Source: CAVVDT01 sp964568825 (GTDB lineage Bacteria; Pseudomonadota; Alphaproteobacteria; Rhizobiales; Aestuariivirgaceae). Taken from it: DNA of 25,547 bases. The stretch lies in assembly GCA_964568825.1 (NCBI GenBank), contig CAZMSA010000031.1, forward strand, positions 1-25,547. Direction: 5' to 3'. The notes beneath the pieces are model-generated. The model was not told where the DNA came from and did no database searches. It saw only the letters and a program-made list of their open reading frames with translations. Of the stretch, positions 1 to 7,064 are shown piece after piece (positions within the stretch are counted from its first letter, which is position 1; every line of letters starts with the position of its first letter). A program made the translations under genes and the position numbers.

Positions 1-425
1 TCGTTCTGGTAGAACTCCATCGACTGGCGCAGCACGTAACGGTGGGTCTGCCAGCGGGTGCGCATGGCGAAATTGCCCAACAGGCCCTGATGCACGAAGG
101 CCTCGTAGAAGAACTTCAGCACCGGCAGCACGAACACCACCAGGCCGCCCATCAACGCCAGCTTGAGCCCGTGATCGCTCCAGATGGTGGCGCGGTTGGC
201 ATGGCTCAGCCAGTCGACGATCTTGCCGACGAAGGAAAACAGCGACACCTCGATCAGGGCAATCGCGATGGACAGCACCGAGCTGGCGAGGATCAGCGGC
301 CAGAACGGCCGGGCATAATGCGCGATGAAGCCGGAAAACGTCTCCGGCGGCTTTTCCGGCGTCTCCGGCGGAAACGATCCGGTGACGCCTTCCAGCCAGC
401 GAAAGATTGCGGATACGGGCGACAT
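1..425 (-). CDS. ABC exporter (fused permease/ATPase), N-terminal part only
   Basis: Reading the minus strand from the ATG at 425 gives an open frame that runs off the window edge after about 141 residues. It begins MSPVSAIFRWLEG, has a proline-rich linker, then a hydrophobic segment at about residues 43-67 and a second at about 98-115, and ends in a charged stretch (MRTRWQTHRYVLRQSMEFYQ) typical of the first cytoplasmic loop of type IV ABC exporters. Known family members fuse six transmembrane helices to an ATPase domain and pump lipids or drugs; the ATPase part would lie outside the window, so substrate cannot be judged. An in-frame ATG at 458 is an alternative start, but neither has a clear Shine-Dalgarno. 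It lies about 100 bases downstream of the BKACE gene on the same strand and could be co-transcribed with it. Confidence 0.75.
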   Translation of the reverse strand, partial: MSPVSAIFRWLEGVTGSFPPETPEKPPETFSGFIAHYARPFWPLILASSVLSIAIALIEVSLFSFVGKIVDWLSHANRATIWSDHGLKLALMGGLVVFVLPVLKFFYEAFVHQGLLGNFAMRTRWQTHRYVLRQSMEFYQN

Positions 426-528
426 GCGAGACCTGCTTGGTGAAACGGGACTTCTCATAGCAGAGGAAATGGGGCTCGTGCCAGTTTATGGCAAGCCGGC
501 ATCGGCTGAGGGCTGAGAATGACCCGCC

Positions 529-1455
529 TCAGAACCCCACCTTGTCGCCGCCCTTGAGTTCAAGGATATCGCGTGCCTCATCGCTTGAAGCGATGCTAAG
601 CCCCAGGCCCTCGATGATCTGCCGCACCTTTTTGACCTGCTCGGCATTGGAGCGGGCCAACTGGCCGGGGCCGATCCACAACGAATCCTCCAGGCCCACC
701 CGCACATTGCCGCCCATCGCCGCCGCCATCGCCGCTACCGGCAGCTGGTTGCGCCCCGCCCCCAGCACCGACCAGCAGTAATCGCCGCCGAACAGCCGGT
801 CGGCGGTACGTTTCATGTGGGCGATGTCTTCCGGGTGCGGGCCGATGCCGCCCAGAATGCCGAACACCGACTGCACGAAGAACGGCGGCTTGACGATGCC
901 GCGCTCGGCGAAATGGGCGAGCGTGTAGAGGTGGCCGATGTCGTAGCACTCGATCTCGAAGCGGGTGCCGTTTTCGGCGCAAGTTCTCAGGATGTGTTCG
1001 ATGTCGGCAAAGGTGTTCTTGAAGATGCGCTCGCGCGAGCCCTCCAGGTAGGGCCGCTCCCAGTCGTGCTTGAACTCGGAAAACCGCTGCAGCATGGGAT
1101 AAAGGCCGAAATTCATCGTCCCCATGTTGAGCGAGGCGATCTCCGGCCTGAAGGTCGCGGCCGGTCGCACCCGCTCCTCGATCGACATGGTGGCAGCACC
1201 CCCGGTGGTGATGTTGACGACGCAGCCCGAGCGTTGCTTGATCACTTTGAGGAACGGCTCGAAGGCTTCCGGGCTCTGGTCGGGCCGCCCGTCCTTCGGG
1301 TCGCGGGCATGCAGGTGGACGACCGCGGCGCCCGCCTCGGCGGCGCCGATGGCCGCTTCGGCGATCTCGGCAGGGGTAACCGGCAGGTGCGGCGACATGG
1401 ATGGCGTGTGGATCGAGCCGGTGACGGCGCAGGTGATGATGACGGGGCGCGGCAT
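529..1455 (-). CDS. BKACE family protein (3-keto-5-aminohexanoate cleavage enzyme-like, DUF849)
   Basis: This 308-residue protein matches the BKACE family: zinc-dependent TIM-barrel enzymes that condense a beta-keto acid with acetyl-CoA and split it into acetoacetate and a new CoA ester. Visible features are the N-terminal CAVTGSIHTPS segment, the zinc-binding HLHARD motif (H47 and H49), and a late acidic residue in VGLEDSLW (E256), a likely metal ligand. The start at 1455 is supported by AAGGAG eight bases upstream. The family covers many substrates (3-keto-5-aminohexanoate, dehydrocarnitine, beta-ketoadipate and others), and no neighbour here fixes which one is used. It is the first gene of a possible minus-strand unit with the ABC exporter downstream. 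Family assignment is firm; substrate is unknown. Confidence 0.88.
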   Translation of the reverse strand: MPRPVIITCAVTGSIHTPSMSPHLPVTPAEIAEAAIGAAEAGAAVVHLHARDPKDGRPDQSPEAFEPFLKVIKQRSGCVVNITTGGAATMSIEERVRPAATFRPEIASLNMGTMNFGLYPMLQRFSEFKHDWERPYLEGSRERIFKNTFADIEHILRTCAENGTRFEIECYDIGHLYTLAHFAERGIVKPPFFVQSVFGILGGIGPHPEDIAHMKRTADRLFGGDYCWSVLGAGRNQLPVAAMAAAMGGNVRVGLEDSLWIGPGQLARSNAEQVKKVRQIIEGLGLSIASSDEARDILELKGGDKVGF

Positions 1456-1568
1456 GGTGGGGGCTCCTTCGGCAAGGTTGTCGGCGACGGCTCCCTTATC
1501 GGATGACCGGCCGCCACCGGCAACCCCGAGGGTTGCATGGCTGGCGTGCGCCGCCGGGCGCGTTGTGG

Positions 1569-1598
1569 CATGCTGGCGGCGAACGACCCATGCTGGCG
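1569..1598 (+). repeat. 10-bp direct repeat in the two-component operon leader
   Basis: CATGCTGGCG occurs at 1569-1578 and again at 1589-1598, exactly 20 bp apart, so on the same helix face. It lies just upstream of the TTGTCA pair in the gap between the BKACE gene and the PepSY gene. It may be a regulator-binding repeat or chance. Confidence 0.35.
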
Positions 1599-1599
1599 A

Positions 1600-1616
1600 T
1601 TGTCAGCGCGTTGTCA
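1600..1616 (+). promoter_or_regulatory. Candidate OmpR-family response-regulator binding site
   Basis: Two perfect copies of TTGTCA (1600-1605 and 1611-1616) are separated by five bases, giving an 11-bp period. PhoP/OmpR-type winged-helix regulators typically bind tandem 6-bp half-sites with this spacing. The pair ends 24 bases before the PepSY start codon of an operon that itself encodes an OmpR-family regulator, so autoregulation is the simplest reading. Being so close to the gene, it could also repress. Confidence 0.5.
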
Positions 1617-1640
1617 TGGGGCAGAAACTAGGCAGGATGG

Positions 1641-1988
1641 ATGATCGCTTGTGAGAAATCCCGCGGCAGCCGCATGCTCATGGCTGCAGCCCTGGCGGCC
1701 CTTTTGTTGGGCAGCGGTCTGGCGCGCGCCGGCGAAACGACCCTCAAGGATCACGACGACGAGGCCGAGGCCGTTTACCAGGCCAAGAAGGCCGGCCGCT
1801 TCGTGCCGCTGGCCGCCGCGCTGGCCAAGGCCAAACTGCCCAAGGGCAGCGAGGTGGTGAATGTCGCCCTGGAGAACGAGCACGGCACGCCGGTCTACGA
1901 GATCTATTACATCGACCCCGGCGGACGGCGCCTCAAACTGCGCGTCGATGCCCGCAACGGCGATCGCTTGAAGGACCATGGAGAATAG
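1641..1988 (+). CDS. Small periplasmic PepSY-domain protein
   Basis: The 115-residue product has an N-terminal signal peptide (hydrophobic core MLMAAALAALLLGSGLA, likely cleavage after LARA near residue 31) and a mature part resembling a single PepSY domain: a helix (LAAALAKAKLPKGSEVVNV), then VYEIYYIDPGGRRLKLRVDARNGDRL. PepSY domains are non-catalytic and often inhibit or sense. The gene is three bases upstream of the response regulator and clearly in the same operon, so a periplasmic accessory role for the histidine kinase is likely. The arrangement recalls the rhizobial feuN-feuP-feuQ operon, in which a small periplasmic protein restrains the sensor; I cannot prove orthology. The start at 1641 has only a close AGGA; codon 12 or 14 is an alternative. 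Confidence 0.82.
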   Translation: MIACEKSRGSRMLMAAALAALLLGSGLARAGETTLKDHDDEAEAVYQAKKAGRFVPLAAALAKAKLPKGSEVVNVALENEHGTPVYEIYYIDPGGRRLKLRVDARNGDRLKDHGE

Positions 1989-1991
1989 GCG

Positions 1992-2657
1992 ATGCGGATT
2001 CTCGTTGCCGAAGACGACCTGCGCATCCAGTCCGACGTGGCAGCCGTCCTCCGCGCCAGCGGCTTCATTCCGGAAGTGGAGGCCGACTCCGAGGAAATCT
2101 GGTTCCGCGGCGATACCGAGGATTTCGGCGCCGTCATCCTCGACCTCGGCCTGCCGCTCATGGACGGCCTCACCATCCTCAAGAAGTGGCGGACGGCGGG
2201 GCGCAACTTTCCCGTCCTGGTGCTGACGGCGCGCGGTTCGTGGTCGGAGCGGGTGGAAGGCATCGACGCCGGGGCCGATGATTATCTGCCCAAACCCTTC
2301 GAGATGGACGAACTGATGGCCCGCCTCAGGGCCATCATCCGCCGCACCGCCGGCCATGCCGCTCCCGCCATCACTATCGGCGATGTGACGCTCGATCAGC
2401 GCCAGATGCGGGTTTCGGTGCGCTCGGTGCCGGTGCCGCTTTCGCCGCAGGAATACCGCCTGGTCTCCTACCTGATGCTGCACGCCGGCCGCGTGGTATC
2501 GCAGCAGGAACTGGCCGAGCAGCTTCACGCCGAACATTTCGCGCGCGAATCCAACGCCGTCGAGGTGCTGGTGGGCCGGGTGCGCAAGAAGCTCGGGGCC
2601 GACATCATCGAGACCCGTCGTGGCTTCGGCTATATCGTGGAACCCATGCCCGCATGA
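1992..2657 (+). CDS. OmpR/PhoP-family response regulator, FeuP-like
   Basis: This 221-residue protein is a two-domain transcription regulator. The receiver (residues 1-~115) carries the acidic pair D8/D9, phospho-acceptor D51 (ILDLGLP), T79 (LTARG) and K101 (LPKPF). The C-terminal winged helix (about 125-218) has the signatures LSPQEYRLVSYLM, VEVLVGRVRKKLG and IETRRGFGYIV. The insertion WFRGDTEDFGAVILDLGLP is characteristic of the PhoP/FeuP-like subgroup. Its stop overlaps the kinase start by four bases (ATGA), indicating translational coupling, and it probably controls its own operon through the TTGTCA repeat upstream. The signal is unknown; magnesium or osmotic/envelope cues are known for relatives. 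Confidence 0.93.
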   Translation: MRILVAEDDLRIQSDVAAVLRASGFIPEVEADSEEIWFRGDTEDFGAVILDLGLPLMDGLTILKKWRTAGRNFPVLVLTARGSWSERVEGIDAGADDYLPKPFEMDELMARLRAIIRRTAGHAAPAITIGDVTLDQRQMRVSVRSVPVPLSPQEYRLVSYLMLHAGRVVSQQELAEQLHAEHFARESNAVEVLVGRVRKKLGADIIETRRGFGYIVEPMPA

Positions 2658-4015
2658 CGCTGCGCTCGCTCAGGCTAAGGCTGTTCCTGTTCGCCTTCGT
2701 CGGCATTACCGCCACCCTCGTTCTCGCCGGCATCGGCCTGACCTCGCTGTTCGAACGCCACGTGGAACGGCGCATCGGCGAGGAACTCGATACCCATATC
2801 GCCCAGATCGCCGGCAGCCTCAGGGTCGATGCGACAGGTGCCCTGTCGCTGGCGCGCCAACCGGCCGACCCGCGCTTCGAGCAGGTTTATGGCGGCCTCT
2901 ACTGGCAGGTGATGAACGAAAAGACCGGCGCCTTGTTGCGCTCGCGCTCCTTGTGGGACAGCGATCTGGCGCTTGCCCCCGGCAGGGCCGCCCCCGGCGC
3001 CGTGGTGGTGCGCTCGGGCAACGGGCCGGACGGCAAGCCGCTGATCGTCCACGAGCGCCGGCTGATCATCGAGAACGGCACCAGCGAGGTGCCGGTGGTC
3101 ATTGCGGTCGCCATCAATCATGCGGTGGCCGACACCTTGCGCGTCGGCTTTGCGCGCGACCTGTTGCCGGGCCTGAGCCTCCTCGGGGTGTTGTTGCTGG
3201 CCGGGTTGTGGTTCCAGGTGCGTGCCGGCCTCGCCCCGCTGACGACCCTGAAGGATGCCATCAGGGAAATCCGCGAGGGCACCGCGCGGCGCCTGTCGAG
3301 CGACGTGCCCGAAGAGGTCGCCCCGCTGGTCGGCGAGGTCAACAGCCTGCTCGATGCCCAGGAGGCAGCCATCAAGCGGGCCCACGACCGGGCCGGCGAC
3401 TTGGCGCACGGCCTGAAGACGCCGCTGACGGCGCTGGCCAGCGACGTGCGCCGCCTGCGCCAGGCGGGTGAGAACTCGATCGCCGACGACATCCAGCTTT
3501 CCGCCCAGATCATGCATCGCCACATCGAACGCGAACTGGCCCGCACACGGCTGCGCCACCAGCGTGGGCAACGCCTCGCCTCGGCGCTGGCGCCGGCCGC
3601 AGCCGCCATCGTCAAGACGGTGGCGCGCACCCCCGACGGCGAGCACGTCGCCTTCGATGTCCGCATCGCCCGCGACGCCGTCATTGCGCTCGATCCCGAC
3701 GACCTCAACGACATCCTGGGCAACCTGGTGGAAAATGCCGTGCGCTATGCCCGCACCCGGGTCAGGGTTTCAGCCCGTACCGCCGGCGGCGATGTCGCCG
3801 TCAGGGTGGAAGACGACGGCCCCGGCGTCGCGCCGAAAAACCTCGACAAGCTGTTCGAGCGCGGCCGCCGGCTGGATGAAAAGGGTGGCAGCGCCGGCCT
3901 CGGTCTCGCCATCGTCCAGGACATCCTCACCGAATACGGCAGCGCCCTGAAGGCTGAACCTTCCGAACTGGGCGGCCTTGCCCTGAGTTTTACCGTCCGT
4001 GCCGTTGCCACTTAG
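2654..4015 (+). CDS. Sensor histidine kinase paired with the FeuP-like regulator
   Basis: The 453-residue membrane kinase has a first transmembrane helix at about residues 9-31, a periplasmic sensor of about 140 residues, a second helix at about 171-190, a HAMP linker, an H-box with phospho-acceptor H252 (GDLAHGLKTPLTAL), an N-box with N361 (LGNLVENAVRYA), and G-boxes VEDDGPGV and GLGLAIVQDI. The layout matches PhoQ/FeuQ-type kinases. The ATGA overlap with the regulator gene, and the PepSY gene at the head of the operon, indicate a three-part signalling unit. All catalytic motifs are intact. A weak hairpin follows at 4023-4042, but without a T-run. Confidence 0.93.
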   Translation: MTLRSLRLRLFLFAFVGITATLVLAGIGLTSLFERHVERRIGEELDTHIAQIAGSLRVDATGALSLARQPADPRFEQVYGGLYWQVMNEKTGALLRSRSLWDSDLALAPGRAAPGAVVVRSGNGPDGKPLIVHERRLIIENGTSEVPVVIAVAINHAVADTLRVGFARDLLPGLSLLGVLLLAGLWFQVRAGLAPLTTLKDAIREIREGTARRLSSDVPEEVAPLVGEVNSLLDAQEAAIKRAHDRAGDLAHGLKTPLTALASDVRRLRQAGENSIADDIQLSAQIMHRHIERELARTRLRHQRGQRLASALAPAAAAIVKTVARTPDGEHVAFDVRIARDAVIALDPDDLNDILGNLVENAVRYARTRVRVSARTAGGDVAVRVEDDGPGVAPKNLDKLFERGRRLDEKGGSAGLGLAIVQDILTEYGSALKAEPSELGGLALSFTVRAVAT

Positions 4016-4052
4016 GGCGCTGGCCTCGCCACGCGGTGAGGCTAGCGGAATG

Positions 4053-4081
4053 GGCCCCGGGGTCAAGCCCCGGGGTGACGG
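4053..4081. repeat. Short palindromic intergenic repeat (CCCCGGGG pair)
   Basis: CCCCGGGG at 4055-4062 and 4068-4075 flank the pentamer TCAAG, followed by TGACGG. Each copy is itself palindromic, so the unit can fold on both strands. This resembles dispersed intergenic repeats common in alphaproteobacterial genomes. It sits between convergent genes. Confidence 0.5.
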
Positions 4082-4116
4082 GTTTTCAGGGTGGGAAAGG
4101 CTCGCTTGCGCGTGCC

Positions 4117-4146
4117 CTGGATTGCGGCCTGCGCCGCAATGACGGC
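4117..4146. repeat. Short palindromic intergenic repeat (ATTGCGGC stem-loop)
   Basis: ATTGCGGC (4121-4128), loop CTGC, GCCGCAAT (4133-4140): a perfect 8-bp stem with a 4-base loop, followed by TGACGG. The first repeat also ends in TGACGG, suggesting two members of a dispersed repeat family side by side. There is no T-run, so it is not a classical terminator, though it may stop convergent transcription. Confidence 0.5.
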
Positions 4147-4153
4147 AATTCGG

Positions 4154-5182
4154 TCAGCCCATCGGCCAGGTGTCCGACAGCCGGTAGCCGCCGGGCCACG
4201 GGTCTTGCGCATCGAGCATGTGCTGATGCGTGCCGGTGATCCATGCCCGGCCTGAAATGGAAGGCACGATGGCCGCCCGGCCGCCGATCTCGGTTGTACG
4301 CTCGATGCGGCAGTCGAAGCGGCTGTCGATGATGGAAATGCCGGTGAAGCGGTCGCCCTCCTTGAGGATGCCCTTGGCATGCAGCACCGCCATGCGCGCC
4401 GAACAACCGGTGCCGGTCGGCGAGCGGTCGAGCTTGCCGGGGTCGATGACCACGGTGTTGCGGCCTGAAGGAACGCCCGCCTCATCGACGAGCGGGGCAG
4501 TCAACTGGCAGAACGAGACGTGGCGCCATTCGGGGTTCTCGGGATGGCGAAAGCCCAACTGCGCATTGGCGGCGCGGGTGATCTTCACGCCGGTCGTGGC
4601 GATGTCGCGGGCCTCGTCGGCCTTTAGCGAAAACCCGAGGCTTGCGGCATCGACGAGGACAAAACTGTCGCCGCCATAGGCGGTGTCGACGGTGAGCGTG
4701 CCGATCCCCTCCACCTCGATGGTCTGATCCAGCCGGTCGGCGAAGGAGGCCACATTGGTCACCCGAACCGATCGCGCCTTGCCGCCCTGGCATTGTGCGA
4801 CGACCTCGATGAGGCCGCCCGGGGCCTCGAGCACCAGACGGGTTTCGGGCTCGCTCATCTCGACGATGCCGGTCTCCAGCAGGACGGTTGCCACGCACAT
4901 GGAATTCGACCCCGACATGGGCGGGGTGTGCATGGGCTCCATGATGATGAAGCCCATGGCGGCGCGTGGATCCTTCGGCGGCACCAGCAAATTGACGTGG
5001 CGAAACACACCGCCACGCGGCTCGTTCAGCACGAAGTTGCGCAAGGCCTGGTCTTCGTGGATGAAGCGCGACTGCGCCCACAAGGTTTCCCCCGGCGGCG
5101 GCTTGACCCCGCCGACAATGACATCGCCCACCTCACCCTCGGCATGGCAGCTCACCACATGGATGACCTTTGTTGTCTGCAT
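4154..5182 (-). CDS. Hydroxyproline 2-epimerase (proline racemase family, Ser/Cys type)
   Basis: At 342 residues this is a full-length proline racemase superfamily member. These enzymes use two opposed acid/base residues to epimerise C2 of proline or hydroxyproline, or in some members dehydrate trans-3-hydroxyproline. The first position, usually Cys in an MCGH motif, is Ser here (PPMSGSNSMCV, S90); the second Cys is present (SPTGTGCSARMA, C260). Ser/Cys members are, as I recall, reported as 4-hydroxyproline (and 3-hydroxyproline) epimerases, whereas Cys/Thr members are dehydratases, so epimerase is preferred. It starts six bases after the stop of the enolase-superfamily gene, so the two form an operon acting on hydroxyproline isomers. 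Cytoplasmic. No pyrroline-carboxylate reductase or transporter is visible nearby. Confidence 0.85.
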   Translation of the reverse strand: MQTTKVIHVVSCHAEGEVGDVIVGGVKPPPGETLWAQSRFIHEDQALRNFVLNEPRGGVFRHVNLLVPPKDPRAAMGFIIMEPMHTPPMSGSNSMCVATVLLETGIVEMSEPETRLVLEAPGGLIEVVAQCQGGKARSVRVTNVASFADRLDQTIEVEGIGTLTVDTAYGGDSFVLVDAASLGFSLKADEARDIATTGVKITRAANAQLGFRHPENPEWRHVSFCQLTAPLVDEAGVPSGRNTVVIDPGKLDRSPTGTGCSARMAVLHAKGILKEGDRFTGISIIDSRFDCRIERTTEIGGRAAIVPSISGRAWITGTHQHMLDAQDPWPGGYRLSDTWPMG

Positions 5183-5188
5183 GGCGTT

Positions 5189-6301
5189 TCAGGCCCCCTC
5201 GCCGATCACCAGCACCGGATCGCCCAGCACATCGAACAACGGTTCGATGCCGAGGCCCGGCGTATCCGGCGCCGTCATGCGGCCGTTGACCCGCTTCGGC
5301 GCGCCAGAAGCGATGTCGCGGGTGCCGTAGCTGTTGAAGTCGGTGGCGGAAAACGAAAATTCCTCCGGCGTCGAGCGGGCGAGATGGGCAATGGCGGCGG
5401 TCACGATGTCGCCGCCCCAGGTGTCCTCGATGGTCATCGGCAGCCCTGAGGCGATGCACAGATCGCGCATCAGCCGCGCCCTGGTAAGGCCGCCCACCTT
5501 GGAGATCTTCAGGTTGATGACGTCCATGGCCCCGTCGGCGAGCCCCCGCAACAGCATATCGGTGCCGGTGATCACCTCGTCCAGCACGAACGGCAAAGAG
5601 GTGCGCCGGCGGGTGACGAGGCATTCCTCGTAACTGGGACAAGGCTGCTCGATATAGACATCGACATCCCTGACGGCGGCGACCACGCGGGCGGCCTCGT
5701 GCATGGTCCAGCCGGTATTGGCATCGGCAACCAGAATGTCGCCGGGGCGCATTTCCCTGGCGCACAGGCGGATGCGCTCGATATCGGTATCGGCATCGCC
5801 GCCTACCTTGAGCTGGAACTTGGTATAACCCTCGGCCCGATAGCCGGCGACCTTGGCGGCCATGGCGGCGGGGCTTTCCTGCGAGATGGCGCGATAAAGC
5901 TTCACCTCATCTTGCGCCGCGCCGCCCAGCAGGCGGTAGACGGGAAGCCCCGAAACCTTGCCGAGGATGTCCCAGCAGGCAACATCGATGGCCGCCTTGA
6001 CATAAGGATGGCCGCGCAAGCTCGCGTCCATGTGGCGGTTGAGGACGCTGAGATCGCGCGCATCGAGCCCGATGACATGCGGGCCGATCTCGGCAAGGCC
6101 TGAACGCACCCCCGCCGCGTAGGCCGGCAGATAGGCCGAGCCCAGCGGACAGCACTCGCCGTAGCCGCAAATGCCGGCATCGGTTGCGACTTCGACGACG
6201 GTTGCATCGAACACCTCGACGAAGTGGCCGTTCGACCAGCTATAGCGGCCTTCCTTGATCGGCAGGTCGACCTGAAAGGCCCGTATCGCGGTTATCTTCA
6301 T
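5189..6301 (-). CDS. Enolase-superfamily enzyme, probable cis-3-hydroxy-L-proline dehydratase
   Basis: This 370-residue protein has the capping domain plus TIM barrel of the muconate-lactonising-enzyme subgroup. Visible active-site residues are K165 (FQLKVGG) and K265 (NLKISKVGG) on opposite faces, and metal ligands D193 (ADANTGW), E218 (IEQP) and D241 (LDEV). The first Lys of the usual KxK motif is replaced by Q163. An MLE-subgroup enzyme in Labrenzia, encoded beside hydroxyproline epimerase and dehydratase genes, is known to dehydrate cis-3-hydroxy-L-proline to pyrroline-2-carboxylate; the same gene pairing here supports that role. The start at 6301 follows AGGGAG by nine bases. Alternative: betaine racemase or dipeptide epimerase, less likely given the neighbour. 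Confidence 0.85.
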   Translation of the reverse strand: MKITAIRAFQVDLPIKEGRYSWSNGHFVEVFDATVVEVATDAGICGYGECCPLGSAYLPAYAAGVRSGLAEIGPHVIGLDARDLSVLNRHMDASLRGHPYVKAAIDVACWDILGKVSGLPVYRLLGGAAQDEVKLYRAISQESPAAMAAKVAGYRAEGYTKFQLKVGGDADTDIERIRLCAREMRPGDILVADANTGWTMHEAARVVAAVRDVDVYIEQPCPSYEECLVTRRRTSLPFVLDEVITGTDMLLRGLADGAMDVINLKISKVGGLTRARLMRDLCIASGLPMTIEDTWGGDIVTAAIAHLARSTPEEFSFSATDFNSYGTRDIASGAPKRVNGRMTAPDTPGLGIEPLFDVLGDPVLVIGEGA

Positions 6302-6326
6302 GGCGTGCCGCTCCCTTGCTGCCCGA

Positions 6327-6345
6327 GCTCACTTTACCGGTGAGC
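6327..6345. promoter_or_regulatory. Inverted repeat upstream of the hydroxyproline operon
   Basis: GCTCAC (6327-6332) and GTGAGC (6340-6345) form a perfect 6-bp inverted repeat with a 7-base spacer, 26 bases before the enolase-superfamily start codon. It could be an operator for the hydroxyproline genes, or a hairpin at the end of the PEBP transcript; no T-run is present. Low confidence. Confidence 0.3.
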
Positions 6346-6397
6346 GCAAATCCATGCGCGAAAGATCGGCGCGCGGCAAGGGCTGGAGGTAACGAAG

Positions 6398-6946
6398 TCA
6401 GCGACCGTAGGTGTAGGTGACGCTCGCTTTGGCGAGGGTGTTGAAGTGCAGCTGGAAGCCGACCACGGCGCCGGAGGTGTTGGCATCGATGCCGATCTTG
6501 TCCGCCTTCACGGCAAAGATGGTGATGACATAGTGATGCGGCTTGTCGCCCGCCGGCGGGCAAGGGCCGAAATAGGCCGCCGTCCCGGCATCGTTGCGCC
6601 CCTGTGCGGCGCCCTTCGGCAACTTGGCGTTACCGGCCACGCCCACGCCCTCGGCCAGCGACATCGTGGTCGGCGGCATGTTGGCGATGGTCCAGTGCCA
6701 GAAGCCCGAACCGGTGGGCGCGTCGAGATCGAACATGGTGAGCGCCAGACTCTTGGCGCCGGCCGGCACGTCCTTCCATTCAAGCGGCAGCGAAATGTTG
6801 GAGCCGTGGCAGCCGAAGGCATTGGCGGTATATTTCAGCGGGATGGTGCCGTCGGCACCGATGGCCGGGCTCTTGATCTCGAAGGCAGACGCCGATCCGG
6901 CAAGGCTCACCAGCGCCAGCGCCGCGCACAAGGGCAGATATTTCAT
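6398..6946 (-). CDS. Periplasmic PEBP/YbhB family protein
   Basis: The 182-residue product starts with a signal peptide (MKYLPLCAALALVSLAGSASA, cleavage near residue 21) and carries the phosphatidylethanolamine-binding-protein signatures: DLDAPTGSGFWHW in the middle and FGPCPPAGDKPHHYVITIF later. These form the anion-binding pocket of the Raf-kinase-inhibitor-like fold. In bacteria (YbhB/YbcL) the biochemical role is unclear; export to the periplasm is predicted. The start at 6946 is chosen because GGAGG lies nine bases upstream and the signal peptide begins there; an open frame continues upstream to 7048 but without a ribosome site. It follows the P450 gene on the same strand after about 118 bases. 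Confidence 0.9.
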   Translation of the reverse strand: MKYLPLCAALALVSLAGSASAFEIKSPAIGADGTIPLKYTANAFGCHGSNISLPLEWKDVPAGAKSLALTMFDLDAPTGSGFWHWTIANMPPTTMSLAEGVGVAGNAKLPKGAAQGRNDAGTAAYFGPCPPAGDKPHHYVITIFAVKADKIGIDANTSGAVVGFQLHFNTLAKASVTYTYGR

Positions 6947-7064
6947 TGGCTCAATCCTCCCTGTCATGATGCCCGTTTCGATGTTGCAGGAGTTGACCGG
7001 CATTATTCCCCCTTGTCGCGCCTTCCGCAACGCACGCCGGGGTGCCATTTCACGAGGTGAACCA

